A stretch of 14,845 nucleotides of DNA from a bacterium. Its GTDB lineage: Bacteria; AUK180; JAQVHJ01. The notes under the pieces are model-generated. The model did no database searches. It was not told where the DNA came from and saw only the letters and a list, made by a program, of their open reading frames with translations. Location of the stretch: contig JAQVHJ010000007.1 in assembly GCA_028696285.1 (NCBI GenBank), positions 2,929-17,773 on the forward strand, given 5' to 3'. Shown one piece after another: positions 13,558 to 14,845 of this stretch. The stretch's first letter is position 1, and every line of letters begins with the position of its first letter. Made by a program: the position numbers and the translations under genes.

Positions 13558-14845
13558 TTAACGTGCTCCTCGTTGAAAAATAATTACAAAAATTGTTTTA
13601 AAAAAAATCTCTAAATCGAGCCAGAGAGAATAGTTGTTTATGTAGTATATATCAAAATTTAATTTTTCTTCAAAAGATAAGTCATACCTTCCATTTATCT
13701 GAGCCAGTCCGGTTAATCCAGGTTTAACTAAAAGCCTGATTCCTTTATATGCCGGGTGTTTCTCAATAAAGAATGGCCGCTCAGGTCTCGGCCCGACGAT
13801 TGAAAGCTTGCCAATAAGAACAGAAAAAAATTGAGGTATTTCATCTAAGCTGAATCTTCGGAGAAGTCTTCCTATTCCCGTAATTCTTGAATCATCCTTC
13901 TCTGTCCAGACAGGGCCGGTCTCTTCTTCTGCATTTTGTTTCATGGACCTGAACTTAATTATTTTAATAGGCTTCCCGTTCTTTCCAAGACGGATTTGAC
14001 GGAAAAAGACATTTCCCGGAGAATCTATTTTTATTAAAACAGGTATAATTAAATATGAAGGAAGTGAAATTATAATTAAAATGAAAGAAACAAGAATATC
14101 AAAAGCCCTTTTTATAAAAAGGTTTATTCCGTAAATAGGATTAGTTATTATTTTAAAGAAGGGATAATTTTCAACAGGAAGTAATTTATATCCGTCTGCT
14201 AATAAAGAGATTTTTTCTGGGTTAATCCAGAACTCACTCCCAAGTCCTCCGGAAGCTTCTATTATTTCCGAAACATTTTCTCGCGAAACCGGGTTAAGAA
14301 AAAGAACCTTTTCTATATTAAATTGTTCAAGAATATTTATTAGATTTTCTTTTCTTGAACCGACAGGTTGAATCCCTTCGGATTCCAATTCATGAAATAT
14401 TTTTAAATTATAATATTCAATAAATAATTTCTTGATTCTTTTCAGATCGGTATTTTTTATATCTTGTCCGGGAATCAGAAGGAACCCCGGCTTCTTGTCA
14501 GAATGTTTTGTGTGCAGATCTGAAATACTTTCAGCGAATGTTCTTAATAAAAGATCAGAGAAAGTTAGAATAAAAAAATAAATAATAAAAACCCAGCGAG
14601 AAAGAAGAACTTGATGCGAAGAATACATGTTGTTAAATAATATGATAGTGAATGAAACAGCTAAATGCAGAAAAGAAGATATTACTAATTTTCTAAAAAC
14701 ATGAATATTAATTAAATTATGTGAAAAATAGACACCGAACATCAACATTAACAGCCAAAAACTTAGTGAAAAGATAAGATAGATTGAATTAAACGAAATC
14801 AGATGCTCCGCAGGGACATTTCCTCCGAACCGAAGATAGTATGAT
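13558..14845 (-). CDS. Polyprenyl glycosylphosphotransferase (5' end outside window)
   Basis: Initiating enzyme of an exopolysaccharide or capsule pathway: it moves a sugar-1-phosphate onto undecaprenyl phosphate. The first ATG in the window is at 14748, but the frame stays open to the window edge and reads YYLRFGGNVPAEHL there, the normal N-terminal membrane part of WbaP/EpsE-type enzymes. The gene is therefore incomplete here. Counting from the ATG at 14748, membrane segments lie at about 20-40 and 50-67, a Rossmann-like region at about 85-195, and the catalytic domain from about 208. That domain has a membrane helix (216-236), IIKFRSMKQNAEEE (263-276), the catalytic D-E in SLDEIPQ (300-306), IVGPRPERP (317-325) and KPGLTGLAQINGR (342-354). 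The glycosyltransferase follows directly. Confidence 0.93.
   Translation of the reverse strand, partial: SYYLRFGGNVPAEHLISFNSIYLIFSLSFWLLMLMFGVYFSHNLINIHVFRKLVISSFLHLAVSFTIILFNNMYSSHQVLLSRWVFIIYFFILTFSDLLLRTFAESISDLHTKHSDKKPGFLLIPGQDIKNTDLKRIKKLFIEYYNLKIFHELESEGIQPVGSRKENLINILEQFNIEKVLFLNPVSRENVSEIIEASGGLGSEFWINPEKISLLADGYKLLPVENYPFFKIITNPIYGINLFIKRAFDILVSFILIIISLPSYLIIPVLIKIDSPGNVFFRQIRLGKNGKPIKIIKFRSMKQNAEEETGPVWTEKDDSRITGIGRLLRRFSLDEIPQFFSVLIGKLSIVGPRPERPFFIEKHPAYKGIRLLVKPGLTGLAQINGRYDLSFEEKLNFDIYYINNYSLWLDLEIFFKTIFVIIFQRGAR

Overview
The window is one stretch of an AT-rich bacterial chromosome using the standard genetic code. It is gene-dense, with mostly short or negative spacing between genes. 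Features that fit a Gram-negative-type (diderm) bacterium, possibly of a poorly cultured lineage, are a lipoprotein M48 protease, an exported YfiM-like protein, an exopolysaccharide-type sugar transferase, GGDEF signalling and consensus sigma-70-type promoters. The phylum cannot be fixed from the sequence alone. No rRNA, tRNA, IS element, phage gene or CRISPR array was seen, and no gap between genes exceeds 300 bp.

Layout. (1) Positions 1-2631, plus strand: a diguanylate cyclase, TrmFO (tRNA U54 methylation) and a small YfiM-like exported protein, joined by overlapping start and stop codons. (2) 2625-4454, minus strand: an M48 lipoprotein metalloprotease with its own clear promoter, followed by a protein with two probable OB-folds. 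Its Shine-Dalgarno sequence lies inside a 12-bp hairpin. (3) 4514-6825, minus strand: an iron-containing alcohol dehydrogenase and a radical SAM/SPASM-like protein, overlapping by ATGA. (4) 7009-9853, minus strand: a single-domain response regulator, DnaJ and seryl-tRNA synthetase, driven by a good promoter at 9883-9911. (5) 10085-11493, plus strand: a membrane-anchored TPR protein, divergent from the response regulator, then a small FHA-domain protein behind a perfect consensus promoter. (6) 11495-14845, minus strand: a polyprenyl-phosphate sugar transferase (its 5' end lies outside the window), a membrane family 2 glycosyltransferase and a TIGR01212/YhcC-type radical SAM protein.

Most genes are housekeeping or envelope functions. 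Translation and tRNA modification (TrmFO, SerS, the YhcC/MnmL-like protein) are interleaved with signalling genes (GGDEF, receiver, FHA, TPR). The polysaccharide genes at the right edge are probably the end of a larger cluster outside the window. The least explained parts are the tandem OB-fold protein with its hairpin-masked ribosome site and the dehydrogenase/radical SAM pair. No clear new defence or mobile system was found.
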